NCBI RefSeq assembly: GCF_003732265.1
Contig: NZ_MOBK01000006.1
Location: 930,001 to 994,000, forward strand
Direction: 5' to 3'
Length of the DNA stretch: 64,000 nucleotides
Origin: Pseudomonas brassicacearum
GTDB lineage: Bacteria > Pseudomonadota > Gammaproteobacteria > Pseudomonadales > Pseudomonadaceae
Part shown: piece after piece, positions 34,212 to 43,035 of the stretch
How positions within the stretch are numbered: the stretch's first letter is position 1
Layout of the letters: the number at the start of each line of letters is the position of its first letter
Position numbers and translations under genes: made by a program
The notes under the pieces: model-generated
Seen by the model: the letters and a program-made list of their open reading frames with translations, nothing else
Databases searched by the model: none
Told to the model about the DNA's origin: nothing

Positions 34212-36662
34212 TCAGGCCGGCAGCGGGCGGGTTTCTGGCGTGGCGCGGGTGGCCGGCGTGCTCGGCAAGCGAGTCAGGCGCAGGGCATTGAGCACCACGG
34301 TCAACGAACTGATCGACATGCCGACGGCGGCCCAAACCGGAGTGATCCAGCCGAGGGCGGCGAACGGCAACATGAGGCCATTGTACAACCCGGCCCACAG
34401 CAGGTTCTCGATGATTACCCGACGGGTTCGCCGCGCCAGGCTGAAGGCTTGCACCAGCGCGTCGAGGCGGTTGGACAGTAACACGGCGTCGGCACTGGTT
34501 TTCGCCAGATCGGTGGCCGAGCCCATCGCCACGCTGATGTCGGCCGCGGCCAGCACCGGCACGTCGTTGACCCCGTCACCGAGCATCAACACCTTGCGGC
34601 CTTCCTTGTGCAGCTGTTGCAGGACCTGCAATTTGTCGTCCGGACGTAAACCGCCACGTGCCTCGTCGATACCCAGTTCGGCGGCAACGCTGGCGACCAT
34701 CGGCGAGCTGTCGCCGGACAGCAGCAAGGTTCGCCAACCCCGGGCCTTGCAGGCTTGCAGCAACGCCGGGGCATCCGCGCGCAAACGGTCGTCGAGAACA
34801 AACCAGGCCAGCGGTCCCTGGCTGTCGCCGAGCAGTAGCCATTGGCCCGCTTCATCGGGCATCGAAGGCGCGGCGGCACCACTGAGTTCGCAGACAAAAC
34901 CTGGCTGGCCAATGCGCAAGCGTTGTACGCCCACCAGGCCTTCAAGCCCCAGGCCCGGTGTGCTGTGGACTTCTTCGGCGGCCAGTGGCGCGCGGCCAAA
35001 GGCGCGGGCGATCGGGTGTTCGGAGCGGTTTTCCAGCGCAGCGGCGAGGCTCAGGCATTGGTCGCTGTCGAGTGCGGCCAGCGGGCGGATAGAACGTAAA
35101 GCGAGGCGCCCTTCAGTCAGGGTGCCGGTCTTGTCGAAGATCACCGTGTCGATCTGGTTCAGGCCTTCCAGCACATGGCCGCGCGTCAGCAACAGGCCGA
35201 GCTTGTGCAGCGTGCCGGTAGCGGCGGTCAGCGCCGTTGGTGTCGCGAGGGACAAGGCGCACGGGCAGGTCGCAACGAGCATCGCCAGCACAATCCAGAA
35301 GGCCCGGGATGAGTCGAGTTCCCACCACAACAGGCCAATGGCGGCGGCGGCAATCAGCGACAACAGCAAAAACCACTGCGCGGCGCGGTCGGCGATTTCC
35401 GCAAGGCGCGGCTTTTCGGCTTGCGCGCGATCCAGCAGGCGGACGATGGCGGACAGTCGCGTGTCCTGGCCCAGCGCCAACACTTGCACGGTCAACGCGC
35501 CTTCAACGTTCAGCGTGCCGGCGGTGACTGCATCGCCCGGCGTTCGCGGTTGCGGCAGGTATTCGCCGGTCAGCAGCGATTCATCGATGCTCGACTGGCC
35601 GTCGAGGATCTTGCCGTCCGCCGGCAGAATTGCGCCAGGGTGGACCAGCACCTGATCGCCGACGCGCAATTCGCTGAGCAGGATTCGCTCGCTCTGGCCA
35701 TCCGCGCTCAGGCGCAGGCATGAAGCGGGTAGCAGGTTGACCAGTTGTGCGGTGGCCGCGGCGGTGCGCTCTCGGGCGCGGCGTTCCAGGTAGCGGCCGG
35801 CGAGCAGGAATAGCGCAAACATCCCGACTGCATCGAAATACAGCTCGCCGACGCCGCTGATTGAGGTCCAGATCCCGGCGAGGTAGGCGCTGCCAATCGC
35901 CAGCGACACCGACACGTCCATGGTCAGGTGGCGGGTGCGCAGATCGCGCATGGCGCCTTTGAAGAACGGCGCACAGCTGTAGAACACGATTGGCGTGGTC
36001 AGGAACAGCGCGACCCAGCGCAGAATGGTGTGCAGTTCTGGGCTGAGGTCGATGTTGAATTCCGGCCAGGTGGCCATGGTCGCCATCATCGCCTGGAACC
36101 ACAGCAGCCCGGCCACGCCGAGTTGGCGCAGGGCCAGACGGTTTTCACTGGCCAGTTGTTCGCTGGCGCGGTCCGCTTGATAGGGGTGGGCGGCGTAACC
36201 GATATGGCGCAACTCACTGAGCACTTGGCTCAACGGCAATTGCACGTCGGCCCAGCGTACGTGCAGGCGATGGTTGGACAGGTTGAGGCGCGCTTCGGCC
36301 ACTGCCGGCAAGCCGCGCAGGTGTTTCTCGATCAACCAGCCGCAGGCGGCGCAACTGATGCCTTCCATCAACAGTGTGGTTTCGGCGAGGTCGCCGTCGT
36401 GGCGCACGAACGGTGCTTGCACATCGGCGCGGTCGTATAACGCCAGTTCGTCCACCAACTGCACCGGCAAGGCTTCGGGGTTGGCCGAAGACTCGCTGCG
36501 ATGCTGGTAATAGCTTTCCAATCCACCCGCCACGATAGCCTCGGCCACGGCCTGGCAACCCGGGCAGCAGAACTCGCGGGTTTCACCCAGGACCGCCGCG
36601 GTGAAGCGGCTGCCGGCCGGGACGGGCAGGGCGCAGTGGTAGCAGGAGAGTTGGGTGCTCAT
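34212..36662 (-). CDS. ccoI: Copper-transporting P1B-type ATPase CcoI
   Basis: 816 residues. The N terminus has extra metal-binding cysteines (CYHC, CCPGCQ) and a heavy-metal domain motif SCAACG (Cys104, Cys107). Further motifs are CPC in the membrane (TCPCALSLATP), phosphorylation site DKTGT, SEHP and GDGVND. It exports copper to the periplasm for the CuB centre of cbb3 oxidase. It lies between ccoS and ccoH; a REP doublet sits in the gap to ccoH. Confidence 0.94.
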   Translation of the reverse strand: MSTQLSCYHCALPVPAGSRFTAAVLGETREFCCPGCQAVAEAIVAGGLESYYQHRSESSANPEALPVQLVDELALYDRADVQAPFVRHDGDLAETTLLMEGISCAACGWLIEKHLRGLPAVAEARLNLSNHRLHVRWADVQLPLSQVLSELRHIGYAAHPYQADRASEQLASENRLALRQLGVAGLLWFQAMMATMATWPEFNIDLSPELHTILRWVALFLTTPIVFYSCAPFFKGAMRDLRTRHLTMDVSVSLAIGSAYLAGIWTSISGVGELYFDAVGMFALFLLAGRYLERRARERTAAATAQLVNLLPASCLRLSADGQSERILLSELRVGDQVLVHPGAILPADGKILDGQSSIDESLLTGEYLPQPRTPGDAVTAGTLNVEGALTVQVLALGQDTRLSAIVRLLDRAQAEKPRLAEIADRAAQWFLLLSLIAAAAIGLLWWELDSSRAFWIVLAMLVATCPCALSLATPTALTAATGTLHKLGLLLTRGHVLEGLNQIDTVIFDKTGTLTEGRLALRSIRPLAALDSDQCLSLAAALENRSEHPIARAFGRAPLAAEEVHSTPGLGLEGLVGVQRLRIGQPGFVCELSGAAAPSMPDEAGQWLLLGDSQGPLAWFVLDDRLRADAPALLQACKARGWRTLLLSGDSSPMVASVAAELGIDEARGGLRPDDKLQVLQQLHKEGRKVLMLGDGVNDVPVLAAADISVAMGSATDLAKTSADAVLLSNRLDALVQAFSLARRTRRVIIENLLWAGLYNGLMLPFAALGWITPVWAAVGMSISSLTVVLNALRLTRLPSTPATRATPETRPLPA

Positions 36663-36693
36663 GGGTGGAGTCTAAGTCGTCTGGTAGGGCCTC

Positions 36694-36784
36694 TTCGCGA
36701 GCAAGCCCGCTCCCACATTTGATCAGTGTTGTGCACACAATTTGAGTACACGCAATCAAATGTGGGAGCGGGCTTGCTCGCGAA
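36694..36784. repeat. REP doublet inside the ccoGHIS operon
   Basis: Arms TTCGCGAGCAAGCCCGCTCC and its complement, with a loop that itself holds the near-palindromes TTTGATC...AATCAAA and TTGTGCACACAA. It lies between ccoH and ccoI, genes that are transcribed together in relatives, and so could set the ratio of the two mRNA parts. Confidence 0.9.
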
Positions 36785-36800
36785 TGCGCGAAGCGCGCTT

Positions 36801-37340
36801 TTACTTTTTCAGGTCTTCCGCGCCTTGCAGCGGCTCATCGCCCAGCAGCAGATCCTTGTCATGGCTGACCTGTTCTTCTTCGAACAGGCGCCAGGTCTTG
36901 TCGCCCTCGACGCCCAGCAGTTCAACAAAGCGACGGCCTTCGACCTTGTCGCTCAGTTGACCAATGTAGCGGCCCTGTTCCGTGTCGCTGTGGGCGAGGG
37001 TGATCTTGCGATCCTTCTCCGGCTGCGTCGGCGAAATCAGGTTCAGCTCGAGGGTTTTTGGTTGGCTGTTGCCGCTCAAGTGCAGGTCGACTTCACCGGT
37101 CACGCCATCCAGATGCATGCTGGCGCGTAACAGCAGGGTCTGGGCCAGCAGTTCACGGTCGAGCGAGCGGTTGATGCCTTTGCCGGCCTCGTAGTAGTTG
37201 TCGTTCACCAGGTTGTCCGGGTTGTTCACCGCGATGGTCACCATGGACAAGGTCAGGGTCACCGAGCAGGCCAGAATCCCGATGATGATCCACGGCCAAA
37301 GGTGCTTGTACCAGGGACTTGCGGCAGTTGCTGCGGGCAT
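36801..37340 (-). CDS. ccoH: cbb3 oxidase assembly protein CcoH (FixH)
   Basis: 179 residues from the ATG at 37340. One membrane helix (about 17-40, HLWPWIIIGILACSVTLTLS) is followed by the conserved NNPDNLVNDNYYEAGKGINR and a periplasmic beta-rich domain. FixH/CcoH interacts with the assembling oxidase and stabilises it. It starts 11 bases after the ccoG stop codon. Confidence 0.92.
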   Translation of the reverse strand: MPAATAASPWYKHLWPWIIIGILACSVTLTLSMVTIAVNNPDNLVNDNYYEAGKGINRSLDRELLAQTLLLRASMHLDGVTGEVDLHLSGNSQPKTLELNLISPTQPEKDRKITLAHSDTEQGRYIGQLSDKVEGRRFVELLGVEGDKTWRLFEEEQVSHDKDLLLGDEPLQGAEDLKK

Positions 37341-37351
37341 GATCACTTCTC

Positions 37352-38770
37352 TCAACGAATTTGTGGGCCGATGAATCGGCTCTTGGCTTCAACGTGAACG
37401 CTGTTGTCCTCGGCATCCTTGAGGATGAATTTCACCTCGTTGGTGCTCGACGGCAGTTGTTCCGGTGCACTGGACAGCTCCACCGGCTGGCTGAAAATTT
37501 CCCCGGCGGCGACTTTGATCTCGCGCTTGCCTTGCAGTTTGAGGTCCGGCAGGCCGGTCGCTTCCAGCACGTAGGTGTGGTCGCGCTGATCCTTGTTCAT
37601 GATCTTCAGGCTGTAGACGTTTTCGATCCGGCCCTCGGCGTTCTCGCGGTACAGCACGCGGTCTTTGCTGACGTCGAAACCGACCAGCGAGCGCATGAAG
37701 AACGCGGTGATCAACAACGAGACCATCGCCAGCAGCACCACGGCATAGCCGATCAGACGCGGGCGCAGTTTATGGGTTTTTTGCCCGGACAGGTTGTGCT
37801 CGGTGGTATAGCTGATCAGGCCACGCGGGTAATCCATCTTGTCCATGATGGCATCGCAGGCGTCGATACAGGCGGCGCAGCCGATGCACTCGATTTGCAG
37901 GCCATCGCGGATGTCGATGCCGGTCGGGCAAACCTGGACACACATCGTGCAGTCGATGCAATCGCCCAGGCCTTGGGCCTTGTAGTCGATGCCTTTCTTG
38001 CGCGGGCCACGGGACTCGCCTCGACGTGGATCGTAGGAAACGATCAGCGTGTCCTTGTCGAACATCACACTCTGGAAGCGCGCATACGGGCACATGTAAA
38101 TGCACACCTGCTCGCGCAACCAGCCGGCGTTGCCGTAGGTGGCGAGGGTGAAGAAGCCGACCCAGAAATACGACCAGCCATCCGCTTCGCCGGTGAAGAA
38201 GTCGAACACCAGTTCGCGGATTGGCGAGAAGTAACCGACGAAGGTCAGGCCGGTGACAAAACCGATCAACAGCCACATCGAATGCTTGCTGAGCTTGCGC
38301 AGGAATTTGTTGGCGCTCATCGGCGCTTTGTCGAGCTTGATGCGCTGGTTGCGGTCGCCTTCGGTGACCTTTTCGCACCACATGAAAATCCATGTCCAGA
38401 CGCTCTGCGGGCAGGTGTAGCCGCACCACACGCGACCGGCGTAGACCGTAATGAAGAACAGGCCGAAGGCACTGATGATCAAAATCCCCGACAGCAGGAT
38501 GAAATCCTGAGGCCAGAAGGTCGCGCCAAAAATAAAGAATTTACGCTCCGGCAGGTTCCACCAGACGGCTTGATGGCCGCCCCAGTTGAGCCACACCGTG
38601 CCGAAATACAACAGGAACAAAAAGGCTCCGCCCATCATCCGCAGGTTGCGGAACAAACCCGTGAAGGCGCGGGTGTAGATCTTTTCTCGAGAGGCGTAGA
38701 GGTCGACGCTGTTGTTTGCGTTCTTGTCGGGTGGAGTGACGTCGTGTACCGGAATCTGGTTGCTCATCAT
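37352..38770 (-). CDS. ccoG: cbb3 oxidase accessory ferredoxin-like protein CcoG
   Basis: 472 residues. About five membrane helices, then two [4Fe-4S] motifs (CIDCTMCVQVCP and CIGCAACIDACD), and a C-terminal Ig-like domain (FixG_C). RdxA/CcoG proteins are thought to reduce Cu(II) for delivery to the oxidase. Two adjacent ATG codons are possible starts. A weak ANR-like site lies about 155 bases upstream. In relatives it directly follows ccoP; here a toxin-antitoxin pair intervenes. Confidence 0.94.
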   Translation of the reverse strand: MMSNQIPVHDVTPPDKNANNSVDLYASREKIYTRAFTGLFRNLRMMGGAFLFLLYFGTVWLNWGGHQAVWWNLPERKFFIFGATFWPQDFILLSGILIISAFGLFFITVYAGRVWCGYTCPQSVWTWIFMWCEKVTEGDRNQRIKLDKAPMSANKFLRKLSKHSMWLLIGFVTGLTFVGYFSPIRELVFDFFTGEADGWSYFWVGFFTLATYGNAGWLREQVCIYMCPYARFQSVMFDKDTLIVSYDPRRGESRGPRKKGIDYKAQGLGDCIDCTMCVQVCPTGIDIRDGLQIECIGCAACIDACDAIMDKMDYPRGLISYTTEHNLSGQKTHKLRPRLIGYAVVLLAMVSLLITAFFMRSLVGFDVSKDRVLYRENAEGRIENVYSLKIMNKDQRDHTYVLEATGLPDLKLQGKREIKVAAGEIFSQPVELSSAPEQLPSSTNEVKFILKDAEDNSVHVEAKSRFIGPQIR

Positions 38771-38917
38771 TGCATCCCACGGCAGTGGAAAAATGCCCCG
38801 GTCAGTACATGCCGACCGCGGTCAAAAGGGGTGTTGCAGTGGCGCAATGATACGCCTGAAGCTCTAGCACAAGGGTGCGACCTTTGGTCACGTTGGTGGA
38901 AATCAACGGACGGTGTA

Positions 38918-38931
38918 ATGACTTGAATCAA
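38918..38931 (-). promoter_or_regulatory. Degenerate ANR-like box upstream of ccoG
   Basis: Read on the minus strand, TTGATTCAAGTCAT has a perfect left half (TTGAT) and a weaker right half (GTCAT instead of ATCAA). It is centred about 154 bases upstream of ccoG, between ccoG and the toxin gene, in a 202-base gap. Confidence 0.4.
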
Positions 38932-38972
38932 TTGACTTGTGAATTATGGACGGTTTTGCGGGTGGGGCGAAC

Positions 38973-39383
38973 TCAATCGTCCCATGGGTTGATCAGTGCA
39001 ACACCGCTGGATTGAAAATCGCCAGTGTTGCGGGTGACCACCGTCAGCCCGTGAACCAGAGCGGTCGCAGCGATCAGGGCATTGCTTTCATTGGCACGGT
39101 CCGGCACGTGCAGGCTGGCACAGCGCAATGCAACGGCAGCGTCGACGGGCAGGATCCGGGCATCGAAAGCAGGGATAACGTGTCGCTTCAGCCAGGTGCG
39201 CAATACTTTCCCTTGAGCAGGATCGCGCCGCTCCATTCGCAGGACCCCGGTCTCCAGTTCCTTCAACGTAATAGCTGAAATAAACAGGCGTGGGGCGATG
39301 ATGTTTTTCGCCCAAGCGACGACGTTTGCATCGGCCTGGGGTTTGCGTAGTTCGGATATCACATTGGTGTCGAGCAAATACAT
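38973..39383 (-). CDS. VapC-like PIN-domain toxin, possibly inactive
   Basis: 136 residues. PIN-fold ribonuclease: Asp5 in LLDTN, Glu42 in TLKEL and Asp122 in TRNTGDF match three of the four acidic catalytic residues. The remaining one, normally Asp in the D-ALIAATA motif, is Asn101 here (ESNALIAATA, codon AAT at 39083-39081). Loss of this metal ligand would be expected to weaken or abolish RNA cleavage. The stop codon of the antitoxin overlaps the ATG, as usual in such modules. Confidence 0.9.
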   Translation of the reverse strand: MYLLDTNVISELRKPQADANVVAWAKNIIAPRLFISAITLKELETGVLRMERRDPAQGKVLRTWLKRHVIPAFDARILPVDAAVALRCASLHVPDRANESNALIAATALVHGLTVVTRNTGDFQSSGVALINPWDD

Positions 39384-39637
39384 CAGGACAGGTCCACGGG
39401 TCGATGAGTGATGACGGCACGCTCGGTTTCGAACTCGATGTCTGCCGCTTCGGGCATCACTAACAGGTCGACAATGTTTGCGTTGATGCCGGTCAGTTTC
39501 TGGTACTCCTCAATGCTTAGCAGTACGTGAGCAGGTCTGCCACGGTCGGTGATGATAACCGGCCCTTGCCGGGTGGCTTTTTTGGCACTGCTTGTGTCCT
39601 GATTGAATTCGCGGCTGGAAATGGTGGTAATGGCCAT
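39383..39637 (-). CDS. Phd/YefM-family antitoxin
   Basis: 84 residues from the second of two neighbouring ATG codons. The N-terminal DNA-binding Phd fold is clear (ISSREFNQDTSSAKKATRQG, PVIITDRGRPAHVLLSIEEY). The acidic C terminus would cover the toxin's active site. A strong AGGAGGGG precedes the start, and two palindromes upstream could serve autoregulation. The start region is separated from ccoP1 by a strong terminator. Confidence 0.93.
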   Translation of the reverse strand: MAITTISSREFNQDTSSAKKATRQGPVIITDRGRPAHVLLSIEEYQKLTGINANIVDLLVMPEAADIEFETERAVITHRPVDLS

Positions 39638-39664
39638 CATGTTTGCCCCTCCTGAAAGTGCTTT

Positions 39665-39701
39665 GTAGAAACGTTACTACTTGACGGGTTGCCAGGCAAC
39701 C
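39665..39701. promoter_or_regulatory. Two palindromes in the toxin-antitoxin promoter
   Basis: GTAGAAACGTTACTAC (39665-39680) is a 16-base inverted repeat with a single mismatched pair, and GGTTGCCAGGCAACC (39687-39701) is a perfect 7+1+7 palindrome. Both lie 28-64 bases upstream of the antitoxin start, where Phd/YefM antitoxins bind to repress their own operon. Confidence 0.55.
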
Positions 39702-39750
39702 TCGACAGCGAAGCGGGGCACTACCATTGATCGCGGCATTGATGCTGCTT

Positions 39751-39795
39751 AAACAAAACGGCCCCGCCAATTCTCATTGGCGGGGCCGTTTTTTG
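39751..39795. terminator. Two-way terminator downstream of ccoP1
   Basis: A 17-base-pair stem (39755-39771 with 39776-39792) around CGGCCCCGCCAAT, tetraloop TCTC, with T-rich sequence on both strands. It closes the cco1 operon and isolates the toxin-antitoxin genes from it. Confidence 0.92.
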
Positions 39796-39813
39796 TTGCC
39801 TCAAGCGTTTCCC

Positions 39814-40797
39814 TTACTGAGCGTCTTCCGCCGGAGCCTTCTCACCGTGAGACAGGCTGTAGACGTAAGCGGCCAGCAGGTGAACCTTGTCGTTGCCTTG
39901 CAGCTGCTCTTGCGCAGGCATCTGGCCCTGACGGCCGTAACGAATGGTCTGCTGCAGTTGAGCGAAGCTCGAACCGTAGATGAACGCTGCCGGGTGGGTC
40001 AGGTTAGGCGCGCCCATTGCTGGCGTACCTTTGCCTTCCGGGCCGTGGCAAGCCACGCAGTTGGCAGCGAACAGTTTCTGACCGGCAACCGGGTCAGCCT
40101 TGGTGCCTTCCGGCAGTTTGCGGCCATCGAGGTTGGTCAGGACAAAAGCAGCGACATCGGCAACGCCTTGCTCCCCAATCACGTCAGCCCACGCCGGCAT
40201 GACCGCGTGACGGCCGCCCATGATGGTGGTCTTGATGGTGGCCGGCTCGCCGCCCCAGCGCCAGTCGGCGTCGGTCAGGTTAGGGAAGCCGTAGGCGCCC
40301 TTGGCGTCGGAACCGTGGCAGACCGAGCAGTTGGAGGCGAACAGGCGGCCACCCATCTTCAGGGCTTGCGGGTCTTTGGCGACTTCTTCGATTGGCATGG
40401 AAGCGAACTTGGCGAAGATCGGACCGAACTTGGCGTCCGACTTGGCCATTTCCTTTTCCCATTCGTGAACGCCGGTCCAGCCTGTCTGGCCGTTGGCGAA
40501 CGCGGTCTGCTTTTCGTTATCGAGGTAGTTGTAACCCGGCAGCAGGCCTTTCCAGTTGCCCAGGCCCGGGTACAGCACCAGGTAGCCCAGGGCAAAAATG
40601 ATGGTGCCCACGAACAACATGAACCACCATTTTGGCAGTGGGTTGTCGTACTCCTCGATCCCGTCGAAGGAGTGGCCAACCGTTTCTTCCGTCTGCTCGG
40701 CGCGCTGACCCTTGCGGGTAGACAGCAGCAGCCAGGTCAAGGCGAAGATGGTGCCGAGACTGAGGACTGTGACGTACAGACTCCAGAACGTAGTCAT
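39814..40797 (-). CDS. ccoP1: cbb3 oxidase subunit III, isoform 1
   Basis: 327 residues: two N-terminal membrane helices and two periplasmic c-type heme domains with CSVCH (157-161) and CVACH (247-251). The conserved GHSFDGIEEYDNPLPKWW links the helices. It passes electrons from cytochrome c to CcoO/CcoN. It overlaps ccoQ1 by four bases. Its linker between the second helix and the first heme domain is 14 residues longer than in isoform 2. Confidence 0.96.
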   Translation of the reverse strand: MTTFWSLYVTVLSLGTIFALTWLLLSTRKGQRAEQTEETVGHSFDGIEEYDNPLPKWWFMLFVGTIIFALGYLVLYPGLGNWKGLLPGYNYLDNEKQTAFANGQTGWTGVHEWEKEMAKSDAKFGPIFAKFASMPIEEVAKDPQALKMGGRLFASNCSVCHGSDAKGAYGFPNLTDADWRWGGEPATIKTTIMGGRHAVMPAWADVIGEQGVADVAAFVLTNLDGRKLPEGTKADPVAGQKLFAANCVACHGPEGKGTPAMGAPNLTHPAAFIYGSSFAQLQQTIRYGRQGQMPAQEQLQGNDKVHLLAAYVYSLSHGEKAPAEDAQ

Positions 40798-40979
40798 TCT
40801 TTGTTACTCCTAGAAGCTTGCTCGACGTGCTTGATGGCTTCGGGATCATCCGCGAAAGGCAGCAAGGTCGCGTCTTCAAACTCCGACTTGCGCTTGGGGC
40901 TGAATACCCATAACGCCAGACCGATGAAGGCCACCATCACAACAACGGTGCCCAGGCCACGAATCATCCCGATATCCAT
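40794..40979 (-). CDS. ccoQ1: cbb3 oxidase subunit CcoQ, isoform 1
   Basis: 61 residues, a single membrane helix (MIRGLGTVVVMVAFIGLALWVF) and a short charged tail (KRKSEFEDATLLPFADD). CcoQ stabilises the CcoNO-CcoP association. The ATG overlaps the upstream spacing of ccoO1 by only a few bases, and the stop codon overlaps ccoP1. Confidence 0.93.
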   Translation of the reverse strand: MDIGMIRGLGTVVVMVAFIGLALWVFSPKRKSEFEDATLLPFADDPEAIKHVEQASRSNKE

Positions 40980-40984
40980 CTAAA

Positions 40985-41593
40985 TCACCGTTTGCTTTTG
41001 ATGATGGTGCCCAGGCCTTGCAGATAGGCCACCAGCGCGTCCATTTCGGTTTTGCCCTTCACAGCATCCTTGGCGCCGGCGATGTCTTCGTCGGTGTAAG
41101 GGACGCCGAGCGTGCGCAAGACTTCCATTTTCTTGGCGGTGTCTTTGCCGTCGAGCTTGTTTTCCACGAGGAACGGGTAGGCCGGCATTTTCGACTCAGG
41201 CACTACGTTGCGCGGGTTGTACAAGTGCGCACGCTGCCAGTCGTCGGAGTAACGACCGCCGACACGGGCCAGGTCCGGACCGGTACGCTTGGAACCCCAC
41301 AGGAACGGGTGGTCCCAGACGCTTTCACCGGCAACCGAGTAGTGGCCGTAACGTTCGGTTTCAGCGCGGAACGGGCGGATCATCTGCGAGTGGCAGCCGA
41401 CACAACCGTTGGCGATGTAAATGTCGCGGCCTTCCAGTTCAAGCGCAGGGCGAGGCTTCATGCCTTCGACCGGCTTGTTGGTAACGTCCTGGAAAAACAG
41501 CGGAACGATCTGGGTCAGGCCGCCGATGCTGACGGCGATAACCATGAAGAAGGCCAGCAGGCCAATGTTCTTCTCGACTGCTTCATGCTTCAT
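40985..41593 (-). CDS. ccoO1: cbb3 oxidase subunit II, isoform 1
   Basis: 202 residues: one N-terminal membrane helix, then a periplasmic mono-heme c domain with CVGCH at 64-68 and a distal Met in the YPFLV-type region. It carries electrons from CcoP to the catalytic subunit. Its ATG overlaps the last base of ccoN1. Nearly identical to isoform 2. Confidence 0.96.
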   Translation of the reverse strand: MKHEAVEKNIGLLAFFMVIAVSIGGLTQIVPLFFQDVTNKPVEGMKPRPALELEGRDIYIANGCVGCHSQMIRPFRAETERYGHYSVAGESVWDHPFLWGSKRTGPDLARVGGRYSDDWQRAHLYNPRNVVPESKMPAYPFLVENKLDGKDTAKKMEVLRTLGVPYTDEDIAGAKDAVKGKTEMDALVAYLQGLGTIIKSKR

Positions 41594-43035
41594 CAGTGAG
41601 CTCCAACTACAGCAATCTGTTCAGCAGCTTTGGCTTCAGCCGGGTTCGAGGCACGTACGGTACGCCATACGTTGTAGGCCATGAACAGCATGCCGCTGGC
41701 GAAGAACGCACCGCCCAGGGCGCGAACGATGAAACCAGGATGGCTGGCTTGCAGCGCTTCGACGAACGAGTAGGTGAGGGTGCCGTCGTCGTTGATTGCG
41801 CGCCACATCAGACCCTGGGTAATGCCGTTGACCCACATCGAAGCGATGTACAGAACGGTACCGATGGTCGCGAGCCAGAAGTGCGCGTTGATCAGGCCCG
41901 TGCTGTGCATCTGGGCGCGACCGAACAGTTTCGGGATCATGTGGTAGATCGCGCCGATCGAGATCATCGCTACCCAGCCCAAGGCGCCGGCGTGTACGTG
42001 GCCGATGGTCCAGTCGGTGTAGTGAGACAGCGAGTTGACGGTTTTGATGGCCATCATCGGGCCTTCGAAGGTCGACATGCCGTAGAACGCCAGCGACACG
42101 ACCAGGAAGCGCAGGATCGGGTCGGTGCGCAGCTTATGCCAGGCGCCCGACAGGGTCATCATGCCGTTGATCATGCCGCCCCAGCTTGGAGCCAGCAGGA
42201 TGATCGACATCGCCATGCCCAGGGACTGAGCCCAGTCCGGCAGCGCGGTGTAGTGCAGGTGGTGCGGACCGGCCCAGATGTACAGGGTGATCAGCGCCCA
42301 GAAGTGCACGATCGACAGGCGATATGAGTAGATCGGACGCTCGGCCTGTTTCGGCACGAAGTAGTACATCATCCCCAGGAAGCCGGTGGTCAGGAAGAAA
42401 CCTACGGCGTTGTGGCCGTACCACCACTGGATCATCGCGTCAGTCGCACCCGAGTAAGCGGAGTAAGACTTGAACAGGCTGACCGGCAGCGACATGTGGT
42501 TGACGATGTGCAGCATCGCGGTCACGACGATGAACGCGCCGTAGAACCAGTTACCGACATAGATGTGCTTGGTCTTGCGCTTGACGATGGTGCCAAAGAA
42601 CACCAGTGCGTAAACGATCCAGACAATAGCCAGCAAAATTGCCAGCGGCCATTCCAGTTCCGCGTATTCCTTGGTCGTGGTGTAGCCCAGCGGCAATGTA
42701 ATGCCGGCACCGACGATCACCGCTTGCCATCCCCAGAAGTGGAAGGCCGCGAGGCTGTCGGAAATCAGTCGCGTTTGGCAGGTTCGCTGCACGACGTAAT
42801 AAGAAGTGGCAAACAGTGCACAACCACCGAAGGCGAAAATCACCAGGTTGGTGTGCAACGGGCGTAAGCGTCCAAAAGTCGTCCACGGCAGACCGAAGTT
42901 CAATTCCGGCCATACAAGCTGTGAGGCGATGAAGACACCGAGCCCCATGCCAAGGATCCCCCAGACCACCGTCATGATGGCGAACTGGCGGACTACCTTA
43001 TAGTTATAAGCAGTCGGACTGATTGCTGTGCTCAT
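41593..43035 (-). CDS. ccoN1: cbb3 oxidase catalytic subunit I, isoform 1
   Basis: 480 residues from the ATG at 43035 (MSTAISPTAYNYKVVRQF); the longer open frame upstream runs through the promoter region. About twelve membrane helices with the conserved heme and CuB histidines (WWYGHNAVGF, GPHHLHYTALPDWAQ, DWTIGHVHAGALGW). It reduces oxygen to water with high affinity. First gene of the cco1 operon. A 66-base stretch (42259-42324) is identical to ccoN2. Confidence 0.96.
   Translation of the reverse strand: MSTAISPTAYNYKVVRQFAIMTVVWGILGMGLGVFIASQLVWPELNFGLPWTTFGRLRPLHTNLVIFAFGGCALFATSYYVVQRTCQTRLISDSLAAFHFWGWQAVIVGAGITLPLGYTTTKEYAELEWPLAILLAIVWIVYALVFFGTIVKRKTKHIYVGNWFYGAFIVVTAMLHIVNHMSLPVSLFKSYSAYSGATDAMIQWWYGHNAVGFFLTTGFLGMMYYFVPKQAERPIYSYRLSIVHFWALITLYIWAGPHHLHYTALPDWAQSLGMAMSIILLAPSWGGMINGMMTLSGAWHKLRTDPILRFLVVSLAFYGMSTFEGPMMAIKTVNSLSHYTDWTIGHVHAGALGWVAMISIGAIYHMIPKLFGRAQMHSTGLINAHFWLATIGTVLYIASMWVNGITQGLMWRAINDDGTLTYSFVEALQASHPGFIVRALGGAFFASGMLFMAYNVWRTVRASNPAEAKAAEQIAVVGAH

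Noticed and set aside
32735..34291. 518-codon plus-strand frame across hemN, a REP doublet and ccoS
   Set aside because: It runs through several real minus-strand genes and a repeat, and its sequence is low-complexity.
37361..38926. 521-codon frame opposite ccoG
   Set aside because: Shadow of ccoG, whose iron-sulfur motifs are unambiguous.
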